Notes: generated from the letters alone by a model not told the origin. A DNA stretch of 64,000 nucleotides from Beijerinckiaceae bacterium (GCA_947453155.1 CANGFE010000002.1:1-64000), one strand, 5' to 3'; shown: positions 31,404 through 41,534, counted from the stretch's first letter. A program made the numbers and translations.

Positions 31404-31437
31404 AACGCCGGGCCGGATGTACGCCCGGCGTTTTTTT
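31404..31437 (+). terminator. Rho-independent terminator; T7 tract on the plus strand, possibly bidirectional with brnA
   Basis: aacgccggg-ccggatgtacg-cccggcgtt followed by TTTTTTT-type tract. Confidence 0.75.
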
Positions 31438-31741
31438 ATGGTTTGAGGGCGGCTTTCAAAATGGCATTGGCCCGCGCCCGCCAACCGGGGCCCGAAGCCT
31501 CCAGAGCCTCCCAGACATCCGCATCCAGCCGCAGCGAGACAAGTTTTTTGGGCGACTCCAGCATCGGGCGACCACGCGGCCTTTTGAAAACAGATTTTTC
31601 AAGGTCGGACATAGCTTCCCAGGGAAGGGCGTTCCTGACGTCCTCATCGGTCCATTCCGGATTCTCTGGATCCGTGACCGGCCCCTTAGGATAGAAGCCT
31701 TCAGTGCTCTTTTTTGACATATCGAGAGACCTCGTCTTCAT
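31436..31741 (-). CDS. brnA: BrnA family antitoxin
   Basis: Small acidic/RHH-type protein (VSLRLDADVWEALEASGPGWRARANAILKAALK) overlapping the BrnT gene. Confidence 0.88.
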   Translation of the reverse strand: MKTRSLDMSKKSTEGFYPKGPVTDPENPEWTDEDVRNALPWEAMSDLEKSVFKRPRGRPMLESPKKLVSLRLDADVWEALEASGPGWRARANAILKAALKP

Positions 31742-31958
31742 GTGCTCGCCTCAGGCTGATAGCGCGAATGGCATAGTCTCGAAGCGTGTAAATCAAGCAG
31801 TACCAATGCCCGTCAATCTGCCCATAGAGGCGCGACCGGGGTTCTGAGCCACGTTTTTGACGTGCAAAGCCCATGACTTCGAGCTCGCTGGCCCGTGCGA
31901 GCGAAATGCCGTGTTTGTCGATGTTGAGCCGGTCTTTCTCCGGATCGAACTCAATCAT
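31701..31958 (-). CDS. brnT: BrnT family toxin
   Basis: EFDPEKDRLNIDKHGISLARA; RLYGQIDGHWYCLIYTLRDYAIRAISLRRAHEDEVSRY. Confidence 0.93.
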   Translation of the reverse strand: MIEFDPEKDRLNIDKHGISLARASELEVMGFARQKRGSEPRSRLYGQIDGHWYCLIYTLRDYAIRAISLRRAHEDEVSRYVKKEH

Positions 31959-31996
31959 TTTTGTATCACAAAAAAGAATAAATGTATAACAAAAAA
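31958..31996. promoter_or_regulatory. Tandem near-identical 14-mers plus dyad at the brnT start, likely BrnA operators
   Basis: TGTATCACAAAAAA (31962-31975) and TGTATAACAAAAAA (31983-31996), 21-nt period; TTTTTGT-atc-ACAAAAA dyad 31958-31974. Confidence 0.5.
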
Positions 31997-32015
31997 TCAG
32001 GATCAGAAGGTCAGC

Positions 32016-32717
32016 TTAGCAGGCTCCGGCAATCTCCGCGACAATGGCTTCAGCGGCCGCTTTGGGGTCTTTGGCCTGCGTCACAGGGCGGCCTACGACC
32101 AAATGGTCTGCACCTGCTGAGATCGCCTCTGCGGGCGTCATGACGCGTTTCTGGTCGCCCACGGCCGCGCCAGCGGGGCGGATGCCCGGCGTCACAAGGC
32201 GCATGTCCGGCCCGACAATCCCGCGCATGGCTTTCACTTCTTCCGCAGAGAGGATCAGCCCGTGGATGCCAGCCGCCTTGGCTTGCTGGGCACGGCGGCC
32301 GACCAATTCCGGCACGCGCAAAGCATAGCCCGCTTCGCGCAGATCATCATCGTCGTAGGAGGTCATGACGGTGACAGCCAGAATCTTCATCTTCGAGCCG
32401 CCTAGCGCGCCCATGGCCGCCTTCATCGTCTGCGGAAAGGCATGAACGGTGAGGAAAGTCGCACCGATCTCGGCTACCTGTTCGGTGGCACGGGCGACGG
32501 TGTTGGGAATGTCGTGGAACTTCAGATCGAGAAAGACCTGCTTGCCGCTTTTGATCAGGTCTTGGGCGAGCCCAATCCCCCCGCCATAGGTCAGCTCCAG
32601 CCCGATTTTGTAAAAGCTCACGGCATCGCCGAGCTCGGCGACCATGGCTTCCGCCGCTTTGGCATTGGCGAGATCGAGCGCCACAATCAGGCGGTCGCGG
32701 GGGGAGATGTTGGCCAT
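32016..32717 (-). CDS. pyrF: Orotidine 5'-phosphate decarboxylase
   Basis: [56 protein letters not shown]. Confidence 0.97.
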   Translation of the reverse strand: MANISPRDRLIVALDLANAKAAEAMVAELGDAVSFYKIGLELTYGGGIGLAQDLIKSGKQVFLDLKFHDIPNTVARATEQVAEIGATFLTVHAFPQTMKAAMGALGGSKMKILAVTVMTSYDDDDLREAGYALRVPELVGRRAQQAKAAGIHGLILSAEEVKAMRGIVGPDMRLVTPGIRPAGAAVGDQKRVMTPAEAISAGADHLVVGRPVTQAKDPKAAAEAIVAEIAGAC

Positions 32718-32777
32718 GGTCTTCGTCCGGTTAGGTTTTACCCCTGATGCACCCGGCGGCGTGGCCTGTCGAGACAA

Positions 32778-33515
32778 TCAGCGTGCCCGTAGGCGGATTT
32801 CCCCCGCAATGCGCTTGAACAGCGCTTCCGCAGGCGAGTGTTGCACGCGTGGCGCCTCGGCTGTCGGCCGATAGACCCAGACGCGGGCGGGTGGCAGATT
32901 GAGCCAGACAGGGGCCGATGCCTGCGCCGTGAACGCGACAGGCACCCCATCTTTCGGGTCGCGCGGCATGGGCGAGGCGACCCCATAGGTGAATTGTACA
33001 AAGCGGCCCTTGCCGCCCATCAATTGAAACGCATAATCCAGCAGCGCGAGACGTTGCGCATCGGGAAGGTTCAAAAGCGGCAAGCTCGAAACCACCGCTG
33101 CCACAGGCGCATCAATCTTGCCCGCCAATGTGCGCGATAAATGCAGCGCATCACCTTGAATGATTTTGGCGCGCGGAAAGCGCCGCTCCAGCAGGCGACA
33201 AAAATCGGCGTCATATTCCACGAGCACGAGGCGCTCTTCGGCAATGCCGCGTGCGATCAAAGCTTGCGTCACAGGCCCAGTGCCAGGCCCAAGCTCAATC
33301 ACCAATCCCTCATCTTGCGGATCAACACGCGCGGCCATGCTGCGCGCCAAAAAACGCCCCGAAGGCGAGACGGCGCCGGTTGTCGCGGGATTGTCGAACC
33401 ACGCGCGAATGAAACGTGCTTGTTCAACAAGGCTCGCTTGAACAGGATTGATCCGGCTGTGGTGTCTTGTGCGCGGCCGGCCTTTGAGATCGGCTCCACT
33501 TTGATTGAGACGCAA
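32778..33515 (-). CDS. Class I SAM-dependent methyltransferase, PmtA-like phospholipid N-methyltransferase
   Basis: FIRAWFDNPATTGAVSPSGRFLARSMA; VIELGPGTGPVTQALIARG; next to dnaJ/pyrF as in other rhizobia. Confidence 0.8.
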   Translation of the reverse strand: MRLNQSGADLKGRPRTRHHSRINPVQASLVEQARFIRAWFDNPATTGAVSPSGRFLARSMAARVDPQDEGLVIELGPGTGPVTQALIARGIAEERLVLVEYDADFCRLLERRFPRAKIIQGDALHLSRTLAGKIDAPVAAVVSSLPLLNLPDAQRLALLDYAFQLMGGKGRFVQFTYGVASPMPRDPKDGVPVAFTAQASAPVWLNLPPARVWVYRPTAEAPRVQHSPAEALFKRIAGEIRLRAR

Positions 33516-33611
33516 TCCACCACTCCGTCATGTCGACAGGATTAAACTGAACAACAACGTCAATAAGGTCAAGAATACTTTACCAGCGCGAGGCTTAAGC
33601 TTGCGGGAGCT

Positions 33612-34745
33612 TTAGCTCTGCGCGCCGGTCAGAAATTCTTTCATTCGTGTGAAAAAGCCCGATGATTCCGGATGCGTCTTGTTGGACGATTCCGTTTCAA
33701 ATTCTTCCAGCAATTCGCGTTGGCGCTTGGTGAGATTTTGCGGTGTCTCGACATTGGCTTGAATATAGAGATCGCCGAAATCACGCGTGCGCAGCACCGG
33801 CATGCCTTTGCTCTTCAGCTTAAATTGTTTTCCAGATTGCGTGCCTTCCGGAATCTTCACTTTCGCTTCCGAGCCATCCACCGTGTGCACGGTGAATTCG
33901 CCACCGAGCGCCGCCTGCACCATGGAAATCGGCACGCGGCAGAAGAGATCGGCACCATCGCGCTGGAAGAAGGGATGGGCTTTCATCGACAAGAAAATAT
34001 AAAGGTCGCCCGCAGGCCCACCGCGCAATCCCGCTTCGCCTTCACCAGCCAAGCGAATGCGCGTGCCATCTTCCACACCGGGCGGAATATTGACTGACAG
34101 CGAACGCTCTTTGGTGATGCGCCCGGCGCCACGGCACGAGTCGCAAGGATTGTCGATCATCTCGCCGCGGCCCTGACAGGTCGGGCAGGTGCGTTCAATG
34201 GCAAAGAAACCTTGCTGTGCGCGTACGCGTCCCGCACCACCGCAAGTGCCGCATGCTTTCGGCTTGGAACCCGCTTTCGCGCCCGTGCCCGTGCAGGCTT
34301 CGCACGACATAAGGCTTGGCACTTTGATGGTGGCCGTCTTGCCCTTGAAAGCATCTTCCAAAGTGATTTCGAGATTGTAGCGCAGGTCGGATCCACGTTC
34401 GCGACCATTTGAACGGCCGCGTCGACCGCCGCCCATCATGTCACCGAAGAGATCGTCGAAAATATCGGCCATGGACGAGCCAAAGCCATCGCCCATACCA
34501 CCACCCATGCCGCCGCCATTTTCAAAAGCGGCATGACCGAAGCGATCATAGGCTGCGCGCTTCTGGCCATCGGAGAGGCATTGATAGGCTTCGTTGATAT
34601 CTTTGAATTTTTGTTCGGCAGCCGCGTCACCCGGATTTTTGTCGGGGTGAAATTGCATCGCGAGCTTGCGGAATGCCGATTTCAATTCGGCTTCGGTGGC
34701 CGTGCGGCTCACGCCAAGTGTGTCGTAATAATCAGCCTTGGCCAT
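33612..34745 (-). CDS. dnaJ: Molecular chaperone DnaJ
   Basis: J domain with HPD; G/F region; four CxxCxGxG-type zinc motifs. Confidence 0.98.
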   Translation of the reverse strand: MAKADYYDTLGVSRTATEAELKSAFRKLAMQFHPDKNPGDAAAEQKFKDINEAYQCLSDGQKRAAYDRFGHAAFENGGGMGGGMGDGFGSSMADIFDDLFGDMMGGGRRGRSNGRERGSDLRYNLEITLEDAFKGKTATIKVPSLMSCEACTGTGAKAGSKPKACGTCGGAGRVRAQQGFFAIERTCPTCQGRGEMIDNPCDSCRGAGRITKERSLSVNIPPGVEDGTRIRLAGEGEAGLRGGPAGDLYIFLSMKAHPFFQRDGADLFCRVPISMVQAALGGEFTVHTVDGSEAKVKIPEGTQSGKQFKLKSKGMPVLRTRDFGDLYIQANVETPQNLTKRQRELLEEFETESSNKTHPESSGFFTRMKEFLTGAQS

Positions 34746-34831
34746 GGTTCTTCACGTTTCGCTCAAGCCCTAACTGCAGACAAGAAAGTGGCGGGTGAGA
34801 GATTTTCTCGCCCGCCGCTTTGATCTTGGAT

Positions 34832-36754
34832 TTAAGACTTCTTTTTCTCGTCGCCGCCGACTTCCTTGAAGTCCGCGTCAATGACGTCGTCTTTATGCGC
34901 ATGGGCGTCTTGTGCGGCGGCGCCATCAGCGGCGGCGCCTTCGGCACCTTGCTGGGCCTTGTACATGGCTTCGCCCAGCTTCATCGAAGCTTGCACAAGC
35001 TCATTGGTCTTGGCCTTGATGGTTTCGACATCATCGCCTTCAAGCGCGCTCTTGAGCGCGGTGACGGCGGCTTCAATCGTCGACTTGTCAGCGTCCGAAA
35101 CTTTGTCGCCATGTTCCGACACCGACTTTTCAGCCGAGTGAATCATGGCTTCGCCCTGATTCTTCGCGTCCACCAATTCACGGCGGAGCTTATCTTCGGC
35201 CGCGTTCAGTTCAGCATCCTTCACCATCTTTTCGATGTCGGCATCCGACAGACCGCCAGAGGCCTGAATGCGGATCTGCTGTTCCTTATTGGTGGCCTTG
35301 TCCTTCGCGGTGACATTCACAATGCCGTTGGCATCAATATCGAAGGTCACTTCCACCTGCGGCACGCCGCGCGGAGCTGAGGGAATACCAACGAGATCGA
35401 ACTGGCCGAGCATTTTATTGTCGGCCGCCATTTCACGCTCGCCCTGGAAGACGCGGATCGTCACGGCAGTCTGATTGTCTTCAGCGGTCGAGAAGACCTG
35501 GCTCTTCTTGGTCGGGATCGTTGTGTTGCGGTCGATGAGGCGGGTGAACACGCCACCCAGGGTTTCAATGCCGAGCGACAGCGGCGTGACGTCGAGGAGC
35601 AGAACGTCCTTCACATCACCCTGCAGCACGCCGGCCTGAACGGCTGCGCCAATCGCCACGACTTCGTCAGGATTGACGCCCTTATGCGGCTCTTTGCCGA
35701 AGAAGGATTTTACAATTTCCTGCACCTTCGGCATGCGGGTCATGCCGCCAACGAGAACGACTTCGTCGATCTGCGCAGCCGTAACGCCGGCATCCTTCAT
35801 CGCCTTGCGGCAAGGTTCGATGGTCTTCTGGATCAGATCATCAACAATGGCTTCGAACTTCGCGCGCGTCAGCTTCAGCGCGAGATGCTTGGGGCCAGTG
35901 GCATCAGCCGTGATATAGGGCAGGTTGATGTCGGTCTGCGCGGCAGAGGACAATTCGATCTTGGCCTTTTCAGCAGCTTCCTTCAGGCGTTGCAGTGCGA
36001 GCTTGTCCTTCTTCAGGTCAATGCCCTGCTCTTTCTTGAACTCATCGGCGAAATATTCGACGAGGCGCATGTCGAAATCTTCGCCGCCCAGGAATGTATC
36101 GCCGTTGGTCGACTTCACTTCGAACACGCCATCGCCGATTTCGAGGATCGACACGTCGAACGTGCCGCCGCCCAGATCGTAAACAGCAATCGTGCCCGAG
36201 CCCTTTTTGTCGAGGCCGTAAGCGAGTGCGGCAGCAGTCGGCTCGTTGATGATGCGCAGCACTTCAAGGCCCGCGATCTTGCCGGCATCTTTGGTCGCTT
36301 GGCGCTGGGCGTCGTTGAAGTAAGCGGGAACGGTGATGACGGCTTGTGTCACCTGCTGGCCCAAAAAGGCTTCAGCCGTTTCCTTCATCTTTTGCAGTGT
36401 GAAGGCGGAGATCTGCGAAGGCGAATATTGCTTGCCGTCTGAGGAGACCCAAGCATCGCCATTGCCGCCCTTGGTGATCTTGTAGGGGACAAGCGACATG
36501 TCCTTCTGCGTCATCGGATCTTCGAAGGTGCGACCGATCAGGCGCTTGATCGCGAAGAAGGTGCGCTCCGGATTGGTGACGCCTTGGCGCTTGGCCGGCT
36601 GGCCCACGAGGCGCTCGCCATCATCCGTGAAAGCAACAATGGAGGGGGTGGTGCGGGCACCTTCGGCGTTTTCGATCACCTTTGGCGTGGTGCCATCCAT
36701 GACGGCGACGCAGGAATTGGTGGTGCCGAGGTCGATACCGATGACTTTTGCCAT
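34832..36754 (-). CDS. dnaK: Molecular chaperone DnaK
   Basis: [54 protein letters not shown]. Confidence 0.99.
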   Translation of the reverse strand: MAKVIGIDLGTTNSCVAVMDGTTPKVIENAEGARTTPSIVAFTDDGERLVGQPAKRQGVTNPERTFFAIKRLIGRTFEDPMTQKDMSLVPYKITKGGNGDAWVSSDGKQYSPSQISAFTLQKMKETAEAFLGQQVTQAVITVPAYFNDAQRQATKDAGKIAGLEVLRIINEPTAAALAYGLDKKGSGTIAVYDLGGGTFDVSILEIGDGVFEVKSTNGDTFLGGEDFDMRLVEYFADEFKKEQGIDLKKDKLALQRLKEAAEKAKIELSSAAQTDINLPYITADATGPKHLALKLTRAKFEAIVDDLIQKTIEPCRKAMKDAGVTAAQIDEVVLVGGMTRMPKVQEIVKSFFGKEPHKGVNPDEVVAIGAAVQAGVLQGDVKDVLLLDVTPLSLGIETLGGVFTRLIDRNTTIPTKKSQVFSTAEDNQTAVTIRVFQGEREMAADNKMLGQFDLVGIPSAPRGVPQVEVTFDIDANGIVNVTAKDKATNKEQQIRIQASGGLSDADIEKMVKDAELNAAEDKLRRELVDAKNQGEAMIHSAEKSVSEHGDKVSDADKSTIEAAVTALKSALEGDDVETIKAKTNELVQASMKLGEAMYKAQQGAEGAAADGAAAQDAHAHKDDVIDADFKEVGGDEKKKS

Positions 36755-36898
36755 TTGAACTCATCCTTTTTGAGGCGGAACCCACGGACCCCGAAGCGAT
36801 CCGATCTGGTCCGGGCGGCGCACAAGGCAGCCGAGCCGGTCCGGGTCCCCGAATTGGTTACGCGAGAGAAGAGCGGGGAAGCCGTTCTGATGAGCCGG

Positions 36899-36927
36899 AT
36901 ATGGGAACGCTCCCCCAGCGGTGCAAG
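36899..36927 (-). promoter_or_regulatory. Candidate RpoH-type promoter for dnaK (CTTG-N17-TCCCATAT)
   Basis: Minus strand CTTG at 36927-36924, TCCCATAT at 36906-36899. Confidence 0.5.
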
Positions 36928-37034
36928 ACGGGGAGAGACACGAAAAGTGAGGGATTTCGGTGATTTTCCCTCTCCCTTGAGGGGAGGCCGACTTGGGCGA
37001 AAGCCCGAGCGGGGTGGGGTCGCGGGGTTTCGGC

Positions 37035-37119
37035 CGTCCTTTCGAGCGAAGCGAAGCAATCCAGGAGCCTCACGTGGGGCTTTCTGGGTTACTTCGTCGC
37101 TTTGCTCCTCGCAATGACG
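37035..37119. repeat. Palindromic intergenic repeat, family 1 copy D
   Basis: cgtcctttcgagcgaagcgaagcaatccagg ... ttctgggttacttcgtcgctttgctcctcgcaatgacg. Confidence 0.85.
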
Positions 37120-37124
37120 AGAGG

Positions 37125-37634
37125 TTAGACCCGATTGACCTGAAGCCCCAGCTTGGGGGGCTTGTTGAGGGTCTGGAAGATCACGCAATAGCGCTCGGTC
37201 AGTTTGATCAGCGAGGCGATCTGCTCTTCGGTGGCATCCGTGTCGATGTCGAAGGACAGGCGGATTTCGCGGAAGCCCACGGGGGCCTCCTTGTCGACGC
37301 CGAGCGTGCCGCGGAAATCGAGGTCACCTTCGGCCCGTACCGTGCCGCTCTTCAGCGGAATGGCCAGCGCTGTGGCCACAGCCTTCAGCGTCACACCGGC
37401 GCAAGCCACCAGCGCCTCGAGCAGCATGTCGCCCGAGCACAATTCAGCGCCCGAGCCGCCCGTTGCCGGATGGAGCCCTGCCACCGCCAAAGCGCGGCCG
37501 GTTTCGACCTTGCAGGCGATTTTGCTTTCATCGAGCGTGCCGTGAGCCTTCAGCGTGATGACAGCCGCATCGGGATCGTTCTTATATTTGTCCTTGTAGG
37601 GAGCCTGCATGGCGCGCAGTGCATTGGCATCCAT
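37125..37634 (-). CDS. OsmC family protein
   Basis: LHPATGGSGAELCSGDMLLEALVACAGVTLKAVATAL; RYCVIFQTL; paired conserved Cys. Confidence 0.85.
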   Translation of the reverse strand: MDANALRAMQAPYKDKYKNDPDAAVITLKAHGTLDESKIACKVETGRALAVAGLHPATGGSGAELCSGDMLLEALVACAGVTLKAVATALAIPLKSGTVRAEGDLDFRGTLGVDKEAPVGFREIRLSFDIDTDATEEQIASLIKLTERYCVIFQTLNKPPKLGLQVNRV

Positions 37635-37659
37635 CGTACGATCTCCTTGTTCTGATCTT

Positions 37660-38448
37660 TTAAAAAGAACCACCAGCGGCGGGGCTTTGAACGCGGCCTG
37701 CCTGATGCGAATGGGGTTGATTGATCGAGCCGTCGAGCGCTTTCAAAACAAGGCGCTTGGCTTCGGCAAATTCCGGCGACAGGCGATCGCGCGGGCGGGG
37801 TAGATCAATCGGAATATCTGCAAAAATGCGTCCCGGCTTGGGTTGCAGCACAATGGCGCGATCTGCGAGCGCGACGGCTTCTTCCACATCATGCGTGACA
37901 AGCACGAGCGTCGGGCGATGTGTTTCCCAAAGGGCTAGCAAATGATCTTGCAGGCTTTCGCGCGTCAAAGCATCGAGCGCGGAGAAAGGTTCATCGAGCA
38001 AAAGCGCTTTGGGCTGTGTGACGAGTGCACGCACAATCGACACGCGTTGCGCTTGGCCGCCAGACAATTCGCGTGGCCAGCGATTGCCATAGCCTGCAAG
38101 GCCCACGCGCAGCAGCGCTTCATCAACACGACGCTCTTGTTCGTCTTTCGGCAGATGGTCGAGGCCGAAAGAAATATTTTGCGCCACCGTCAACCAAGGC
38201 AAAAGGCGCGCTTCTTGAAAGACGATTCCAACGGCCGGATGAGGCGCATGAATCACTTCGCCATCCAGCGCGGCATGGCCGCGCGTTGGCGCTTCAAGGC
38301 CGGAAATCATGCGCAAAAGCGTGGTCTTGCCGCAGCCCGAACCACCAACAAGCGCAACAATCTCGCCTGCATCGACATTCAGGCTGATCTTTTCCAACGC
38401 CTGCGTGCCGTTGGGATAAATTTTGCAAAGAGCATCAATGGTCAGCAT
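37660..38448 (-). CDS. ABC transporter ATP-binding protein, nitrate/sulfonate/taurine type (SsuB-like)
   Basis: Walker A GGSGCGKTTLLRMISGLE; LSGGQAQRVSIVRAL; FSALDALTRESLQDHLLALWE. Confidence 0.92.
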   Translation of the reverse strand: MLTIDALCKIYPNGTQALEKISLNVDAGEIVALVGGSGCGKTTLLRMISGLEAPTRGHAALDGEVIHAPHPAVGIVFQEARLLPWLTVAQNISFGLDHLPKDEQERRVDEALLRVGLAGYGNRWPRELSGGQAQRVSIVRALVTQPKALLLDEPFSALDALTRESLQDHLLALWETHRPTLVLVTHDVEEAVALADRAIVLQPKPGRIFADIPIDLPRPRDRLSPEFAEAKRLVLKALDGSINQPHSHQAGRVQSPAAGGSF

Positions 38449-38449
38449 G

Positions 38450-39283
38450 TCATGCGCCCCTCTGATGCGTGTCTTGCCAAGTGAGGAAAGGCTTGGTCAG
38501 CACAACAATTAGCCAGTCACCAATCTTGCCGAGGACAGCAAAGGCAATGATGGCGGCGAGAATCTGATCCGGTTTGCCGAGCTGTTGGCCATCGACGAGC
38601 AGATAGCCCAAGCCTTCCGACGCGCCCATGATTTCAGCCGCAACCACGAACATGAAACCAAGGCCAAGACCGGAGCGAATGGCGATGATGAAATCAGGCA
38701 GGATGGCTGGCAGCAAAACGCGACGGACCAGCGCCAAGCGCGAGAGACGAAACACGCGGCCAACTTCCACAATCTTGCGATCGACATTGGCAATGGCCGC
38801 CATCACACCCAGATAGACGGGGAAGAACACACCCACTGCAATCAGCGCGATTTTCGAGCTTTCGAAAATGCCGAGCCAGAGAATGAAAAGCGGCACCCAA
38901 GCGAGTGAAGGAATGGCGCGCAAAGCTTGCAGGGTCGGATCGAGCAGGCGGCGCGCATTGCGCGAAGCGCCCGTCAATGCACCAAGCAACATGCCAACCA
39001 GCGCACCCAGACCAAAGCCCATGCCGACACGCACGGTTGTGGCGAGCACATGGGTAGCCAGTTCGCCGCTTTGGGCGAGCTTCCAGAGGGTTGTGAAAAC
39101 ACGGCTTGGCGGCGGCAACAGGCGCGCCTGCACAAGGCCAGCACGGAAGGCGGCTTCATAAAGCAGGCCTGCTGTCACCGGCAGCACAAGGCCGAGCAGA
39201 AATGATGTGCCAAAAACGGCAAAGCGCGCAGCCTTGGGCTGCGCGTTTGTGGTCGTTGTTTGGTCGAGCGTAGCCTCGCTCAT
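38450..39283 (-). CDS. ABC transporter permease (SsuC-like)
   Basis: RAIPSLAWVPLFILWLGIFESSKIALIAVGVFFPVYLGV; binding-protein-dependent permease pattern. Confidence 0.92.
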   Translation of the reverse strand: MSEATLDQTTTTNAQPKAARFAVFGTSFLLGLVLPVTAGLLYEAAFRAGLVQARLLPPPSRVFTTLWKLAQSGELATHVLATTVRVGMGFGLGALVGMLLGALTGASRNARRLLDPTLQALRAIPSLAWVPLFILWLGIFESSKIALIAVGVFFPVYLGVMAAIANVDRKIVEVGRVFRLSRLALVRRVLLPAILPDFIIAIRSGLGLGFMFVVAAEIMGASEGLGYLLVDGQQLGKPDQILAAIIAFAVLGKIGDWLIVVLTKPFLTWQDTHQRGA

Positions 39284-39343
39284 AAGGGCTCCAAAAAACA
39301 GGTCCGGAGGGATCAGCTCCCCGCCGGAGCCAGCCTTCTAGCC

Positions 39344-40327
39344 TTACTTGGCCGACACCGCAAAGCGGGTATCGATCAAAGCGCCGACAACGGCCTTCAC
39401 GTCCGTCTCAGGCTTCAGCACGCCCGCCTTCTGCAGGGCGAGACCCGCCTGCAGGATGGTTTCGGTCGTGGCCGGGGTGATCGAGGCATTGGTCAGGTCC
39501 GTGCGCTCGAGCTGGCGCTGGATGACCGCGTCGGGCAGCTTGGTTTCAGCGACCAACGCCTTCTTCAAAGCGTCCGGATTGGCCTTGGCCCAGATGCGGG
39601 CTTCTTCATAGACCTTGAGGACGCGCTTCACGAGTTCCGGGTTCTTGGCCAGAAACTCTTCGCGCGTGTTGAGCACGCCCCACGTATTGTCTTCAGCCTT
39701 GCGGTAGAGGAGCTTGGCGCCTTCTTCCACTTCAGCCTGCGCCATGATCGGGTCGAGACCGGCCCAAGCATCGACATCGCCACGCACCAGCGCGGTCTTG
39801 CCATCAGCATGCTGCAGGAGAACGAGCTTCACGTCTTTCTCGGTCAGGCCAGCCTTGTCGAGAGCGCGCACGAGGAAGATATGCGGGTCCGTGCCGCGGG
39901 TGACAGCAATCTTCTGGCCCTTCAGCTCTTCGACCTTGGTGATCTTCGAGTCCTTGCCGGTGACGAGTGCCGTCCATTCGGGGCGTGAGAAAATGCCGAC
40001 CGACTTGACCGGATTGTCATTGATGCGAGCCACCAAGGCGGCTGCACCTGCGGTCGAGCCAATGTCGAGCGAGCCGGCATTGAGGAATTCGAGCGCTTTG
40101 TTGGAGCCAGCCGAGAAGATCCAACGAATGTTGATCTTGTCCTTCTCGAATTCTTTTTCGAGAAGCTTCTGGTCCTTGATGACCAGCGAGAGCGGGTTGT
40201 AGGTCGCGTAATCAACGCGGATTTCTGAAACCTGCGCCAAAGCGGGGGCAGAGACAGCCAGCGACAGGGTCGCAGCGAGAGCGGTGCGGCGGGTGAACGC
40301 GAACATGAGAAGCTCCTTGAAACACAC
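39344..40327 (-). CDS. ABC transporter substrate-binding protein (SsuA-like)
   Basis: Signal peptide; EIRVDYATYNPLSLVIKDQKLLEKEF; GSTAGAAALVARINDNPVKSVGIFSRPEW. Confidence 0.9.
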   Translation of the reverse strand: MCFKELLMFAFTRRTALAATLSLAVSAPALAQVSEIRVDYATYNPLSLVIKDQKLLEKEFEKDKINIRWIFSAGSNKALEFLNAGSLDIGSTAGAAALVARINDNPVKSVGIFSRPEWTALVTGKDSKITKVEELKGQKIAVTRGTDPHIFLVRALDKAGLTEKDVKLVLLQHADGKTALVRGDVDAWAGLDPIMAQAEVEEGAKLLYRKAEDNTWGVLNTREEFLAKNPELVKRVLKVYEEARIWAKANPDALKKALVAETKLPDAVIQRQLERTDLTNASITPATTETILQAGLALQKAGVLKPETDVKAVVGALIDTRFAVSAK

Positions 40328-40421
40328 AAGCAGCCCTGCTCAGTCGCGGGCCGTGTTTCTTTTCTAGGACGCTTTGTTCTTTTTGTCAAACAGCCCGCGA
40401 GCAGATGTAAATATATTTATT

Positions 40422-40979
40422 TCACAAAATATTTTGTTTATTTTCCCAGTCCAGCAGTGCCTGTTTGGTTTCCAGCCCCCAATGATAGCCGGTCGGGGCG
40501 CCGTCCTTGCCGCGCACGCGGTGGCATGGCACGGCCACACAAACGGGGTTGCGTCCCACCGCCCCGCCAATGGCGCGCGCTGCCTTGGGCCGCCCGAGCT
40601 TTTCCGCCAGAGCCCCGTAACTGGTGAAGCTGCCTGCGGGGATGGACATCAAAGCCTCCCAGACTGCGCGATCCAGTTCGCCACCAATCAAAAGCAGCGG
40701 CACGGGCTCGTCGTTCCGCGCATCGAAAATGCGGGCTACGAAGTCCGTGCCAGCGCCCGCCTCTTCGACGAAGCGCGCTTTGGGCCAGCGTCGTTGCAAA
40801 TCGGCGAGGGCTGCTTTCCTGTCTGGCGAAAAACCAAGGCCAGCCAAAGCGCCGTCACAGATCAGCGCGATCACCTCGCCAAAGGGCGTGTCGTGAAAAG
40901 CGTAAGTAAAAGAAAGGCCCGAAGCGGCGAAAGCCTCGCGCGAAAGGAAGCGGAGTGTGACGCGCTCAATCATGATCAT
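40422..40979 (-). CDS. Methylated-DNA--[protein]-cysteine S-methyltransferase
   Basis: Active-site GGAVGRNPVCVAVPCHRVRGKDG; IPAGSFTSYGALAEKLGRPKAARAI. Confidence 0.92.
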   Translation of the reverse strand: MIMIERVTLRFLSREAFAASGLSFTYAFHDTPFGEVIALICDGALAGLGFSPDRKAALADLQRRWPKARFVEEAGAGTDFVARIFDARNDEPVPLLLIGGELDRAVWEALMSIPAGSFTSYGALAEKLGRPKAARAIGGAVGRNPVCVAVPCHRVRGKDGAPTGYHWGLETKQALLDWENKQNIL

Positions 40980-41460
40980 AGCGCGGGCCGCGCCGCGCTT
41001 CGGCCAAAGCTTGCGAGAGATCACGCGCAAACACTGCCTTACGATCAGGGTCCAAATAGCGCGCCACTTCAACGCTTGACCCGCGCGAGGCGACCGCGAG
41101 CTTTTGCAGGCCGAACTCTTCATCTTCTTCTTTTTCAAGCCGCACCCAGAGCGGATTGAAATGATAATCAGCGCGGGCACCCTTGGCCGAAACTTTCGCC
41201 AGATGCAGTTCAAGCGGCGTGACGCTCACATCTTCATAGGCGCGCGCATCGCGATAATTGGCGCGGAAGGCGACATAGAACATCACCACATCCAGCCCCA
41301 TGAAGCCCATGACAGGCCATGCGCCCAGAAAGATGAAGGGTAGGGCGGTCACAAAAGCCGCAGCGGAAAACACCAACAGCAAGAGGCGAAAATTGGCATG
41401 GGACAGCGAGCGGTGCGGGGTGAGCCGCGCCGAAAACAATGGCTTTTCAACGAGTGACAT
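40966..41460 (-). CDS. DUF2244 domain-containing membrane protein
   Basis: LTPHRSLSHANFRLLLLVFSAAAFVTALPFIFLGAWPVMGFMGLDVVMFYVAFRANYRDAR. Confidence 0.85.
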   Translation of the reverse strand: MSLVEKPLFSARLTPHRSLSHANFRLLLLVFSAAAFVTALPFIFLGAWPVMGFMGLDVVMFYVAFRANYRDARAYEDVSVTPLELHLAKVSAKGARADYHFNPLWVRLEKEEDEEFGLQKLAVASRGSSVEVARYLDPDRKAVFARDLSQALAEARRGPRYDHD

Positions 41461-41534
41461 CTGATCCACTGAAAAGGCCTCGCGATGGACGTTGCGTCCT
41501 TGGGTGGCTCCCTCTTTCTCAGTATAACCCAGAC

